DNA of 64,000 bases, taken from Gigantopelta aegis (Eukaryota; Mollusca; Gastropoda; Neomphalida; Peltospiridae). Position numbers and translations under genes: made by a program. The notes under the pieces were generated by a model, which had not been told where the DNA came from, ran no database searches, and saw only the letters and a program-made list of their open reading frames with translations. Positions within the stretch are counted from its first letter, which is position 1, and each line of letters begins with the position of its first letter. The stretch spans positions 44,554,750 to 44,618,749 of the forward strand of contig NC_054713.1 in assembly GCF_016097555.1 (NCBI RefSeq). Direction: 5' to 3'. Below are positions 24,771-35,460 of this stretch, piece after piece.

Positions 24771-25311
24771 TTTACTTAAATTTCACTTCTGTGCATGACA
24801 TTCTGTATTTAATAAAATTATCATTTTTAATCTATTGCGATGACACCTGTATTTTGGAGAAAAGATATTTTATTCTTAAATCCCTATATAATGGACATAA
24901 TGGTTACTGTTAATATATTTTGCAAATCATAACAAGCTAAACACTTACTGAGAAATTTACTTAAATTCCACTTCTGTGCATGACATTCTGTATTTAATAA
25001 AATTATCATTTTTAATCTATTGGGATGACACCTGTATTTTGGAGACATATATTTTATTCTTAAATCCCTATATAATGGACATAATGATTACTGTTAATAT
25101 ATTTTGCAAATCATAACAAGCTAAACACTTACTGAGAAATTTACTTAAATTCCACTTCTGTGCATGACATTCTGTATTTAATAAAATTATCATTTTTAAT
25201 CTATTGGGATGACACCTGTATTTTGGAGACATATATTTTATTCTTAAATCCCTATATAATGGACATAATGATTACTGTTAATATATTTTGCAAATCATAA
25301 CAAGCTAAACA
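24771..25311. repeat. Three-copy 184-bp tandem repeat
   Basis: 'TTTACTTAAATT' starts units at 24771, 24956 and 25140. Each carries 'CATGACATTCTGTATTTAAT' and 'CCCTATATAATGGACATAAT'. The matching place in copy 2 (about 29873-30050) has a single unit, so the array expanded after, or was lost since, the segmental duplication. Confidence 0.9.
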
Positions 25312-25857
25312 CTTGCTGAAAAATCGAGTAATGAAAACTGCATTGGTACATCAAATGTACTCTTCCAGTCATATCTGCTAAATATCATTAAAGAGGGACC
25401 AATTTCACAAAATGCCGTAACCCTCGTTTTGCACGTAAACGTAAATCTACAGCTTACTGAGATATCCATATATATTAGGTAATGAAAATTGCGTTGGTGC
25501 ATCGAAGTCTAATGCCGTACATCAAATGTACTATTCCGTTCTGTACTATCTTATCTATTAAAGATGGTCCGAAACTTTGGCTGATATCGGTGATGATGAT
25601 ATGGATATTTCAACTCCAGATCAATGCCGATCACAAAGACCACCAGCAAAGCCAAAGATAAAACCCATACTTCCTCCCGATGAAAAATAAAGTTATCCAG
25701 TGGAACTGTCGTTGGCTTAGGCCCAGTTTTGATGAATTAAAGTCTTCTAATTCCAAAGTATAGTCCTCTTGCAGTGTCTTCGGGAAACTTTCCTGGAGGA
25801 TACTGACAGTATTAACATCAGATGATTTAATCTCTACTATAAATGGCAAGAAACTGA

Positions 25858-26639
25858 CTAGGCCCACCTCAAGATTTTATTTAATAGGCTAGACAGAAAC
25901 ACCGCACATTATAGCCTTATATTAAAGGTCATAACTTAATTACAGAGCATGTACAAATATATGTCAACACAATAAAGATCTGTATCTCTTACTTAAATTG
26001 TTCAATACTGAGATACGTTCAGGTAAATGTCCTTTTAATGTATTTAAACGCATTTACTAAATTTTGTTTGAATATATTCACGATAGTGTTTAGTGTGACG
26101 CACCTACGCACCAAAATGATGTACGTCTGACACGCATGTTGTGAACATCAGTGTATGCTTACGTCGAAAAGGATATATATGTATACATATTGCTTTTATT
26201 AGAGTTTTTATTTATAATATAAAACTATGAACACTTGCGGTTTCTCCTTCGTTCTTTAGAAAACAAAAACCGTTTTATAACATTGTGTGACGGACGTACA
26301 ACGCTAATGAGGTCATGTTAGGAAGGCCTGTACACCCCAAAAATGATCAAAGTCTGAGAAATGTTATTTATAATATTTCATGCATACTTGCTTAATAATA
26401 TTTTTTAAACGTAACAATAATAATATTGCTTTTACTTTAAAAATGAAATTATAATGTTTGGTCCCTGTTTTGTGACTGTCGTCATCTTTTTGGGTGCTCA
26501 GTCTCAAAAATTTAACAATGAAATATATTTTTTTTAAAAGTTTTATAGATTATTATAGCTTTTAAACGGTACCAGTTATTAAAGTTTAAACCAATATTCA
26601 TAAACTGAGTAGGAGGTTGATGTTTTCATTCATGGAATT
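25858..26639. other. Intergenic, nothing recognised
   Basis: AT-rich. Short frames lack domains. Confidence 0.4.
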
Positions 26640-26800
26640 GCCCTATTGGATGTCAAGCATTTGGTTAATATGATTCGCAGTCTAGAGGACATCCTCTACA
26701 TTTTCCATCAGCAGCAAGGAATCCTTCATAAACACTTACCCGCAGATAGGACCGCTGACTTTCATATACCAGTAGTGGGACACTGATTTTAAGTATACAA
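26640..26800 (-). mobile_element. Old diverged SINE
   Basis: 'CTATTGGATGTCAAGCATTT', 'CAGCAGCAAGGAATCCTTCA' and 'CAGATAGGACCGC' follow the order of the family (tail B then core), with many substitutions. Confidence 0.65.
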
Positions 26801-27160
26801 ATTTTGCGATAGTTACAATTTTATTATATATTAATTTTTTTTACGATCCCCCTCCAAACCTCCCCCAAAGTTGCCTTGGCATCCACCTCATGTCACTGCC
26901 CCCCCCCCCCCCCCCATATAATTTCTGGATCCGCCACTGCATGGGGGTGGCAGGCTGATGTTTGCCCGAATGAAACAAAAGTGCCAGAATCTGGATTACA
27001 AGGTTTATTCATATTAGAATTGCTGCCAAACAGCTATACAGAGTTGCAAACGAATCACTGCGCATTTTTATATGGATTACAAATAATTTTGAGGGTAGAA
27101 TTATGGAAATACATGGTAAAAAGGTGTCGGGTTAGCACATTTTCCCCGAATATTTCTATA
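26795..27160. mobile_element. Dispersed repeat (GATCCGCCACTG end) joined to homopolymer-element sequence
   Basis: 26795-26940 matches 58896-59046 ('TTTTGCGATAGTTA', 'CCAAACCTCCCCC', 'CCACCTCATGTCACTGCCCC', 'TTTCTGGATCCGCCACTG'). 26990-27160 matches the inner part of the 4826-5166 family ('AATTTTGAGGGTAGAATTAT', 'GAAATACATGGTAAAAAGGT'). Confidence 0.6.
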
Positions 27161-27740
27161 AGGGTCTCCACGAGTACTCGAGTACTCGGAAATGGGTAGA
27201 GTCTAGCAAGACTCGAGTTCGTTCACAGGACTCCAGTACCCGTACATGGTAAAATATAATGACACTGGCAGGCGGGCAAGGGGGGCATGTGCCCCCGATT
27301 TTTCAGATATTTTGCTTTATATTTGCTTTATACTAGTGTAAAGGTGTGTAAATATAAAAATGTGCCCCCCACTTTTTGGCACCTTCCTACGCCAATGAAT
27401 GAACTATAATACAATGGACAATGTAGGACAATAATTTCAGCAGTAGATAATCAGCGATATAAGTTACACAATAATTATATGATCACGCGCCGGTTTCTCT
27501 ATTTGAACTGGCCGTCCATCCGTCACAAAACTGAACAAATCAACCAGTTTCTAAATGCAATACAATCAAATGGCATGATTTGGCATCCATGTTCAGCGCT
27601 AGACTTAAGATGCATAATGCCATTTTACTTTATTTCTTAGTCTCATTATTATCTAGTGTAAGTGTAGGGTACTCGTGTCCGGGTCGAGTTTGACCCTCGA
27701 GTACTCGAGTCCAATATTTTGGACTCGTGGAGGCCCTATT
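27160..27740. mobile_element. DNA element with CTCCACGAGT inverted ends and a nested element
   Basis: Left end 'AGGGTCTCCACGAGTACTCG' and right end 'GGACTCGTGGAGGCCCT' form imperfect terminal inverted repeats rich in CGAGTACTCGAG palindromes. A second unit sits inside at about 27262-27395, with 'GGGGGGCATGTGCCCCC' and 'ATGTGCCCCCCACTTTTTGG' in inverted relation. No transposase is present, so it is non-autonomous; the superfamily is unassigned. Confidence 0.55.
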
Positions 27741-28114
27741 ATGGGCATACAATGGATTACTGGAGATGACCTATATTAATATTGCACCCCTCCCTTGGAA
27801 TGATCCGGATGCGGTAGGCTGGGATAGTCCGAGAAAAGCAAACGACAGGTGTTTTTAGTGGAGGACGGGTTGTGTGACCTAGTCACGTTGCTCGCTGTGT
27901 GATCTTAGCAACAGGAAATCAATGTTACCAGATGCGTAGCTGTACCTAGCAGGTGGGGGGATAGGGGTGGGGGTAGGGACGAGGTGGGGTCAGGGGCTAC
28001 CTCACCCTTAAAATATATATGGAAAGTGTTCTTTTTAGCTAAAATATATATATATAATATTTTTTAAAAATCACTTTTCTGTCTAGAGGGGAAAAGTTAA
28101 AATCTGCTTAGTTT
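27741..28114. other. Intergenic, nothing recognised
   Basis: A G-rich patch near 27950-27990, otherwise AT-rich. No gene recognised. Confidence 0.4.
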
Positions 28115-28780
28115 AACTAGACTGGCGCACATTGGTTATTTAATGGGACATTCCTGAGTTTGCTGCAATTTTTAAGTTGTTATCGACTAACCAGAGTCTT
28201 TTTACCGATTGTAATTACATATCAAATATATTTTCCTGCATAAAATATTAGTGGCTGTATATTAAACGTGTTTCTGGTCGTTCTAATATTTGTACTAGGT
28301 TAAATTTCATTTTATTTCCTAAAATAAGTTTTTTTCGTACGTACGAAATTATTGGAAGACAAAATCCAGTTTGGGCTTCTTACAAATATTAAGACGACCA
28401 GAAACACATTGAATATACAGACACTGATATTCTAAACAAGAAAATATATTTAATACGTAAGTTTAATCGTAGAAATAGTTTATTAGTCGGAAGCATATTA
28501 CAATGCAGCAAACTCTGGAATGTCCCTTTAATCATCGACTATTGGAAGTCAAACATTTGGTAAATTTAGAAATTCAAACACGTAGTCAACAGAGGAACCC
28601 CGCGACATTTTCCTTTTAGCAGCATGGGATCTTTTATATCCACTTTCCCACAGATAGGAAAGCACATACCAGGGCCTTTGACCAGTCGTTGTGCACTGGT
28701 TGGAACGAGACAAAACCCAGTCAGTTGAATAGATCCACCGAGGTGGTTCGATCCTCCGACGCACGCACCTCAAGCGTCTA
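28115..28780 (-). mobile_element. SINE split by a TTAA-MITE
   Basis: Tail B begins at about 28115 ('GTTTAACTAGACTGGCGCAC', 'ATTGGTTAT') and resumes after the MITE as 'TCATCGACTATTGGAAGTCA', running through the core to a head near 28780. The duplicated TTAA (28140-28143 and 28528-28531) marks the nested insertion. Confidence 0.85.
28144..28527. mobile_element. TTAA-MITE (384 bp) inserted in a SINE
   Basis: The terminal sequences TGGGACATTCCTGAGTTTGC and GCAAACTCTGGAATGTCCCT are inverted repeats, bounded by TTAA on both sides. TTAA target duplication is typical of piggyBac-type elements. There is no open reading frame of note. The same family occurs at 34898-35281, 21033-21341 and, partially, at 23094-23436. 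Confidence 0.88.
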
Positions 28781-30590
28781 GAATGAAATGACGCAAAATG
28801 ACTGCTTGGATTTGTTTTCACCATTTTGAAACATTTATTAAAATGTTTTGTTGGCAGAGCACGTTGATATATTTAGTATCGGCTATTGTATGTGAAACAT
28901 GTGCTAATTGCGACACGATGTCACCGTGTTTTGTTTACCAACAACGCTAGACCATAGTGAGTTATTAATTACCGTATTTTCCGTGTCAAACAGTAGGAAA
29001 CCCGCTACATTTTTCTTTTAGTAGCAAAGGATCTTTTATATGCACCATCCCAACGACAGGGTAGCACATACCACGGCCTTTGATATGCCAGTCGAGATGC
29101 ACTGGCTGGAACGAGAAATAGCCCAAAGGACGTATGTGTGTACATATTCATTTCATCCGTGTATATGATAGAAAGGATTAATGCGTTTTCATATTATTAT
29201 GTTGTTATTATTATTATTATTATTATTATTGTGAACCAAAACATAACATTACCAGTTTGTAGTCCTTTCGTCAGAGGCGAATCCAGGAAATATTTTAGGA
29301 GGTGCACCAAGTTAAATATCACAGGACACATGGACCTCTCTTGTAAAAAGGACATCCCAAGAAAAATCATCGGGAAATGGTTAATTATGTATTCAATGTT
29401 CGTCCGCAGTTCCAAAACTACAATGTACGCAAACTACTTTTTGGTTTCTTCTCTTTTTTTTAAAACTAAATCTTTGCAGATTTCTTTTTTCACTTTCAGT
29501 ACGAGAAAAAATAAAGATAAAAACTAGTTAAATAATTCACTGTTATATATTATGTGATGTACTTGTGCTAGCTTATCTTCTTCTGTTTTTTATATAAAAC
29601 AGTGATACCTTTTTATGTAACTTGTGTTTAGTTAAATAATCAATAGTAGGCCTATATAATATGTATTTGTGCTTATTCGAGATATTTCATATTTATTTAT
29701 TTATTTATTTTCATTGTTAGGGTTGACCACCCTGTTACAAGAAGAGTAGCGCAGACATCAACACATACATATGAAATATAAATATCAATCATAATATCTA
29801 TGCATACGAACCAAATGATTTGAATTAACTATTACAGAATACTTCCCGAATTCTAAGTGCTTCACAAATAAATTTACTTAAATTCCACTTCTGTGCATGA
29901 CATTCTGTATTTAATAAAATTATCATTTTTAATCTACTGGGATGACACCTGTATTTTGGAGACAAGATATTTTATTTTTAAATCCCTATATAATGGACCT
30001 AATGATTACTGTTAATATATTTTGCAAATCATAACAAGCTAAACACTTGCTGAGAAATCGAGTAATGAAAACTGCATTGGTACATCAAATGTACTCTTCC
30101 AGTCATATCTGTTAAATATCATTAAAGAGGGACCAATTTCACAAAATGCCGTAACCCTCGTTTTGCACGTAAACGTAAATCTACAGCTTACTGAGATATC
30201 CATATATATTAGGTAATGAAAATTGCGTTGGTGCATCGAAGTCTAATGCCGTACATCAAATGTACTATTCCGTTCTGTCCTATCTTATCTATTAAAGATG
30301 GTCTGAAACTTTGGCTGATATCGGTGATGATGATATGGAGATTTCAACTCCAGATCAATGCCGATCACAAAGACCACCAGCAAAGCCAAAGATAAAACCC
30401 ATACTTCCTCCCGATGGAAAATAAATTTATCCAGTGGAACTGTTGTTGGCTTAGGCCCAATTTTGATGAATTAAGTCTTCTAATTCAAAAATATAGTCCT
30501 CTTGCAGTGTCTTCGGGAAACTTTCCTGGAGGATACTGACAGTATTAACATCAGATGATTTAATCTCTACTATAAATGGCAAGAAACTGA
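28185..30590. repeat. Segmental duplication, copy 2 (2.41 kb)
   Basis: Partner of 23094-25857. Here the left boundary lies within a complete MITE and the right boundary within a longer retrotransposon, so this copy preserves the original context. Small differences include a longer (ATT)n near 29210 and only one 184-bp unit. Confidence 0.9.
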
Positions 30591-31435
30591 AAATAGAGCG
30601 TCTGGGGGCCTTTCCATTATTGTAAATAAAAACATTCCCCAGAGTAAAGTCATATTGAAGTCAAATTTACAAGCTGTGGCTGTAAAGTTCACGGTTTATA
30701 AAACTATTACTGTTTATTTACCCCCTCGAAACAATTACAATGTTAACCCAAGGGACTTTCAAGGTCTTCTTGATTAACTCCCTACTCCCTTTATTATTAT
30801 GGAAAATTTTAATGCTCACCACATTTTGTGTGGATGCGATGACATAAATAATAGAGGTAAACAATTGGAGGACTTAATTCTCAAAAATGACTTAATATTA
30901 TTTAATTATAAAGTCATACATACTTTCATTATGCATGTGGTTCTTTCACATCCTTTGATTTAACCCTTTGTTATCCGTCAATTTGTCTTGATTTCTCCTG
31001 GAAACTGTGTCCAGACCTTTGTGGTAGTGACCACTTTTCGATTATTTTGGAGAATGATGGACCTCCATCACTTGAAAGTTTTCAAAGATGGAAGTTGGGG
31101 AGGGGAAACGGGGGTCAGTTTTGGCATCTATGCAGCACTCAACTGCAACAAACTGCCATGACTAGTGCCGATGATCGTATGTCTTTGTTCACATCTATGT
31201 TAAAATGTATTGCAGAGGAATCTATTCCTAAGAATTCAGCAGTACCGAAGCGTTTCAGTAAACCATGGTTCAATGAAACTTGCAAAGATGCAATCAATCA
31301 GCGAAACAGGACCCTCGAGAGGTTCAAGCGCGAACCTACCGGGGATAACCTGAATACTTATCGCATTGCTCGGGCAAAGGCTCGTAAAGCTATCAGAGTA
31401 AGAAACCATCAAAGAGAAATTATGTCTCCAAGTTG
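30430..31435 (+). pseudogene. Retrotransposon endonuclease and linker, broken
   Basis: Starts with 'IQWNCCWLRPNFDELSLLIQ' (family form: QWNCRGL...). Further on come 'TVYLPPRNNYN' and 'ENFNAHHILCGCDD', the equivalent of the GDFNAHH motif of exonuclease-endonuclease-phosphatase domains with the catalytic Asp changed to Asn. 'GKQLEDLILKNDLILFN' follows. 31047-31435 is open and encodes the linker with 'KRFSKPWFNETCKDAI'. In-frame stops near 30776 and 30964 and frameshifts show decay. Confidence 0.8.
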
Positions 31436-31439
31436 ACTT

Positions 31440-32430
31440 CTCAAACATATGTGAAATCTGTCTGTAAAATCAAGGGGAAAGAATCCAATAATACAGTTCG
31501 CCATTTGTCTTTTAATGACAGGGATGTGACGTCTCATCGTGACATTGCCAATGCATTGGCAGACAATTTCTGTCATAACTGTTCTTCTTCTTTCAGTAGA
31601 TGCTTTTACATGTCAGAAATAAAGCTGAAAAGCAACCTATTAACATGCTGAAGTATACAACAGGTGCTTCTCTTTGGAGGAGTTGCAGGACGCTCTACGT
31701 AGAGCCCATGATACTTCAGTAGGACCAGATGAAATACACTATCAACTCTTAAAACACTTACATGAATCATCCTTAATGTTTCTATTTAATATCTTTAACA
31801 AAATCTGGATTTCGGGTGACGTTCCTTCTGATTGGAGAAAAGCCATTGTCATTCTTATTCCCAAGCATGGGAAGGATCCAACAAATCCTACCAGTTATCG
31901 CCCTATTGCTTTGACAAGTTGCATTTGTAAAACCATGGAAAGAATGATCAACCGTAGACTTGTCTGGTATCTTGAGTCCCACAAATTACTTACTAATGTG
32001 CAATGTGGGTTCAGGTCTAGACGTAGCACGGTCGATCATCTTGTTAGATTTGAAACGTTTTGTAGAGAAGCTTTCATCCATAACCAGCATTTGGTATCGG
32101 TCTTTTTGTACCACGTGGAAGTATGGGGTTTTGAAAGACCTCTATGGCATGGGTCTAAGAGTCCGTATGCCTGACTTTATCTCAAATTTCTTTTTAACAA
32201 TAGGTCTTTCAAGGTACAAGTGGGATCTACGTTATCTGATTCTTACTCTCAAGAGATGTAGGGTTAGGGTTAGGGAGCATCCTGCCTCGAGGTAGCATCC
32301 TGTCAGTAACTTTATTTTCTGTGAACATTAACAGCCTCACCCAGTGTTAAAACCTGGTGTTGAAAGCTCGTTATATGTCATTGATTTTCAGATTTGCTAC
32401 AGGATTATCCAGTACGAGTGTCAATGAACG
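31440..32430 (+). pseudogene. Retrotransposon reverse transcriptase, palm and fingers, broken
   Basis: 31674-32174 stays open and shows 'TSVGPDEIHYQLLKHL', 'DVPSDWRKAIVILIPKHGKD', 'TSYRPIALTSCICKTMERMI' and 'VQCGFRSRRSTVDHLVRFE', the conserved blocks 1-4 of non-LTR reverse transcriptases. The frame then shifts. Downstream 'RGSILSVTLFSVNINSL' is the GxPQGS block and 'SLYVIDF' stands where F(A/V)DD is expected, so the first catalytic Asp of that box is lost. A telomere-type tract interrupts the GVPQGS block (see 32259-32275). Confidence 0.88.
32259..32275 (+). repeat. Short interstitial TTAGGG tract
   Basis: TAGGGTTAGGGTTAGGG lies exactly where retrotransposon sequence should run from '...SYSQEM' into 'GVPQGSIL', followed by a partial repeat of 'AGCATCCTG'. 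It is an insertion in the element rather than part of it. Confidence 0.8.
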
Positions 32431-32483
32431 TCAGTTGCAGCTTTGTTTGTATAAGCTTCAAGAATGGGCAACTGACAATGGAA

Positions 32484-32647
32484 CGAATGAATGAATGAAT
32501 GTTTAACGACACCCCAGCACGAAAAATACATCGGCTATTGGGTGTCAAACTATAGTAATGCAAACAAATAAAGTGAAGGATCAACATCAATATAAAAATT
32601 CAAGATTTAATTTAAAACACAGTGTAAAGAACTGTGCAAAAATACAA
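32484..32647 (-). mobile_element. SINE-like 3' end with (GAAT)n
   Basis: (GAAT)n followed by 'GTTTAACGACACCCCAGCAC' and 'ATCGGCTATTGGGTGTCAAA' resembles the reverse of a further SINE tail type, distinct from tails A and B. The head was not identified. It lies inside the retrotransposon. Confidence 0.55.
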
Positions 32648-33053
32648 ATATCACAGATAGAAAGAAATGTTTTATTTAACGACGCACTCAACACATTTTA
32701 TTTACGGTTATATGGCGTCAGACATATGGTTAAGGACCACACAGATTTGGAGAGGAAACCCGCTGTCGCCACATAGGCTACTCTTTTACGACAGGCAGCA
32801 AGGGATCTTTTATTTGCGCTTCCCACAGGCAGGATAGCACAAACCATGGCCGTTGTTGAACCAGTTATGGATCACTGGTCGGTGCAAGTGGTTTACACTA
32901 CCCACTGAGCCTTGCGGAGTACTCACTCAGGGTTTGGAGTCGGTATCTGATTTAAAAATCCCATGCCTCGACTGGGATCCGAACCCAGTACCTACCAGCC
33001 TGTAGACCGATGGCCTGCCACGACGCCACCGAGGCCGGTATATCACAGATAGA
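32648..33053 (-). mobile_element. SINE (head 2, core, tail A) nested in retrotransposon
   Basis: A complete copy, closely similar to 20013-20404. The 14-bp direct repeat ATATCACAGATAGA at 32648-32661 and 33040-33053 is its target duplication. On the minus strand it runs from GGCCTCGGTGGCGTCGTGG (box A region) and GGTTCGGATCCC (box B region) to tail A. Confidence 0.95.
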
Positions 33054-33179
33054 TACTGACTTTTACTAAAAAATTCAATTTGTGCTGTATTGGCCATTCT
33101 CAAAGAGAATGTTACACTCCTGCACCACGGTGAGGTTACAGCACGCGCAGGGGTACTGACAATGGATTTCGATTCTCAA

Positions 33180-34080
33180 AGTAAAAAATCGTCTGTATGC
33201 ATATTTGCCAGAAAATAGGTCACCATTTAGATCCTCCGGTTCTAGTTGTGGAGGAAACCAAATTTCTGGGAGTTATTTTTTTACAGGAGACTATCTTTTG
33301 TTCTTCATTTACAGTATGTTAAAAAGAAGGGCCAAAAGGCCTTCAACATCTTAAAAGTTATTGACAAGATTGAGTGGGGGTATGGGTCTTACTTGCAGAT
33401 GCTAGATCCTATACACAAGCAGGGACTTAGGCTTTGTCTTGGTGCTTTCAAAACATCTCCTGTTGAGAGCTTGTACGTCGATGTACGTCGATGTACATCT
33501 AGTATTCTACAAAGATGCCAAAACATTCTGCACATAATGCAGTGTTTGATAACAAATATATGAAGTTATTTGATGTGAAACCGAATGCGATTCAAACATT
33601 TGGTCTTCGCATTAAACAGTTTTTATCAATTTCCAACATTAATTTGGAAACGCCTTCATATTTTATTTTGCCACCTTAGTGTATCAAACCACCAAAAATT
33701 GTATTCGATCTTATGCATCTAAAGAATGGTCGCACTGATGCAGTCTTTTATAAACAACATTTCGTGGAAATCCAAGAGAGGTACTGTGATTACATTCCTG
33801 TTTACACAGATCACGGAATGGGACGTATGTGGCTTCTGCTACAGTATTTCTATCAGACGCAATAATTTCCATAAGATTGCCCGATTCAGCATTAATCTTA
33901 ACTGCTGAAATCTGGGCAATCATTAAAGCCCTGGAACAGATTAAGGATTCATGTGCATCCAAATATATTATTTTACAGACTCTCTTTTGTGTCTCCAAGC
34001 TTTACAGTACATGAAATTGGAGCATCCGTTAGTTGGGATGGTGACACGAAAGTGTGTCTTTTTATCAATTGCAATACAGA
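33180..34080 (+). pseudogene. Retrotransposon thumb and RNase H region, broken
   Basis: 'LQYVKKKGQKAFNILKVIDK', 'LQMLDPIHKQGLRLCLGAFK' and 'TSPVESLYVD' are typical of the reverse transcriptase C-terminal part of such elements. 'YCDYIPVYTD' and 'LTAEIWAIIKALEQIKD' carry the first Asp and Glu of an RNase H domain. Frameshifts separate the pieces, and the region between palm and thumb is shorter than in intact relatives. Confidence 0.8.
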
Positions 34081-34475
34081 TGTTATATTTTGTTGACAAT
34101 AAAACTTATTTCCTATGGCTAAACTAAAATCTCTTCATATGAAAAAGATATATACAGTCAAACTTCGCTAACTCGAATTTGAAGGGGAAAAGGAAATATA
34201 GTAGTTCAATTTTTCGAAATTAATATATAAGAGTTCAAATGTGAAACTGCATTGCAGCTGGAATATTTTGTTCTATATTGTAAGAAGTGTGTGCTTCACT
34301 GCCTACTGTAAGCTATGCATCCTCAGTTAAAACACGAATTAATATATATACCTGTCACCCCACCCCACCCCATCCGTTATCCCCTCGTTGCCTGGTCCTT
34401 GCTCGATGTATCCGGTTTTAAAAGCAGGTCTACAAGACATTTTATGAACGTTTCACACTAAATCTTATTTTTGCA
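34081..34475. other. Intergenic, nothing recognised
   Basis: AT-rich sequence 3' of the retrotransposon, with a CCCCACCC patch near 34360. No gene found. Confidence 0.4.
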
Positions 34476-34797
34476 TTTGTGCGGTTATGAGGGCAGGATT
34501 TGGCTCAGTTGGTTGAGTACTCGTTTGAGGTGCTTGCGTCGTATGATCGATACACCGCGATGGTTTTGTTCTCATTCCAGCCAGTGCAACACAACTGGTC
34601 AAAGGCTGTGGTATGTGCTGTCCTGTCAGTGGAAAGGTGCATATAAACGATACCCTGCTGCATCAAGAAAAATGTAGCGGGCTTCCTCTGATGACTACGA
34701 GTCAAAAATATCAAATGTTTCACATCCAATAGCCGATGATTAATTAATCAATGTGCTCTAGTGGTGGCGTTAAACAAAACAAACTTTTGTGCGGTTA
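34476..34797 (+). mobile_element. Intact SINE: head 1', core, tail B
   Basis: Target duplication TTTGTGCGGTTA at 34476-34487 and 34786-34797. The tRNA-like head has a perfect box A, TGGCTCAGTTGG (34501-34512), and box B, GATCGATAC (34545-34553), matching the Pol III consensuses TRGYNNARNNGG and GWTCRANNC. The core and tail B end at 'GTTAAACAAAACAAAC'. It is the reference copy for tail B. Confidence 0.96.
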
Positions 34798-34897
34798 ACC
34801 CATGTATCATTGGTAGGAATTAGTTTCGGTAGTGTTCAGTGTCCTTCAATCAATCTTTCCACATTGACTTATCATCGTGTGGTGTCAAACATTTTAA

Positions 34898-35281
34898 AGG
34901 GACATTCCTGAGTTTGCTGCAATATTTAAGATGTTATCGACTAACATATACTTTTTAACGATTGTAATTGCATATGAAATATATTTTTTGGCATAAAATA
35001 TTAGTGGCTGTATATTAAAGGTACGTCTTATCGTTTTAATATTGCTACTAGGTTCAATTTCATTTTATTTCCTAAAATATAGTTTTTTTCGTACGTACGA
35101 AATTATTTGAAGACAAAATCCAGTTTGGGCTTCTTAGAAATATTAAGACGACCAGAAACACATTGAATATACAGACACTGATATCCTAAACAAGAAAATA
35201 TATTTAATATGTAAGTTTAATCGTAGAAATATTTTATTAGTCGGAAACATCTTACAATGGAGCAAACTCAGGAATGTCCCT
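34898..35281. mobile_element. TTAA-MITE, complete 384-bp copy
   Basis: Terminal inverted repeats AGGGACATTCCTGAGTTTGC and the complement GCAAACTCAGGAATGTCCCT. TTAA occurs at 34894-34897 and 35282-35285. A palindromic CGTACGTACG lies in the middle. It has no transposase. The target and end structure suggest mobilisation by a piggyBac-type transposase (inference). Confidence 0.9.
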
Positions 35282-35460
35282 TTAAGAAAACAAAAAGTGA
35301 AAACAAATGCATATACATTAAATAAGTTCATGTTTTGTAACAATGTTGTGTTGAGATCTTATTATTTGTTTTTAAATTATAATCAAAACACGTCATAATT
35401 CATACAATTCTTGCAAATAATTACTTCTTTTTTATCCTATTGCTCCATCTCATTTTGAAT

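Larger units (their letters stand above)
23094..25857. repeat. Segmental duplication, copy 1 (2.76 kb)
   Basis: Near-identical to 28185-30590. It begins inside a TTAA-MITE and ends inside the 5' coding part of a jockey-like retrotransposon, so both ends are truncated relative to copy 2. It contains two degraded SINE segments (about 23437-23690 and 23883-24030), an (ATT)n stretch near 24105 and an expanded 184-bp tandem repeat. The truncations make copy 1 the likely derived copy. Open frames inside (for example 24040-24357) are shared with copy 2 but lack domains. Confidence 0.9.
30310..34080 (+). mobile_element. Decayed jockey-like non-LTR retrotransposon
   Basis: Endonuclease, reverse transcriptase and RNase H signatures occur in order on the plus strand, broken by stops and frameshifts and by a nested SINE (32648-33053). 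A deletion is likely between the palm and thumb parts of the reverse transcriptase. The first about 280 bp of coding sequence are also present at 25580-25857 because of the segmental duplication. The element is not autonomous now. Family assignment (jockey-like, with RNase H) rests on motif resemblance only. Confidence 0.85.

Noticed and set aside
32259-32275. Telomere-targeted retrotransposon signature
   Set aside because: The TTAGGG tract lies within the reverse transcriptase coding region rather than at the element's 3' end.
30310-34080. Intact, active non-LTR retrotransposon
   Set aside because: Stops, frameshifts, loss of catalytic Asp residues in endonuclease and reverse transcriptase, and a nested SINE.
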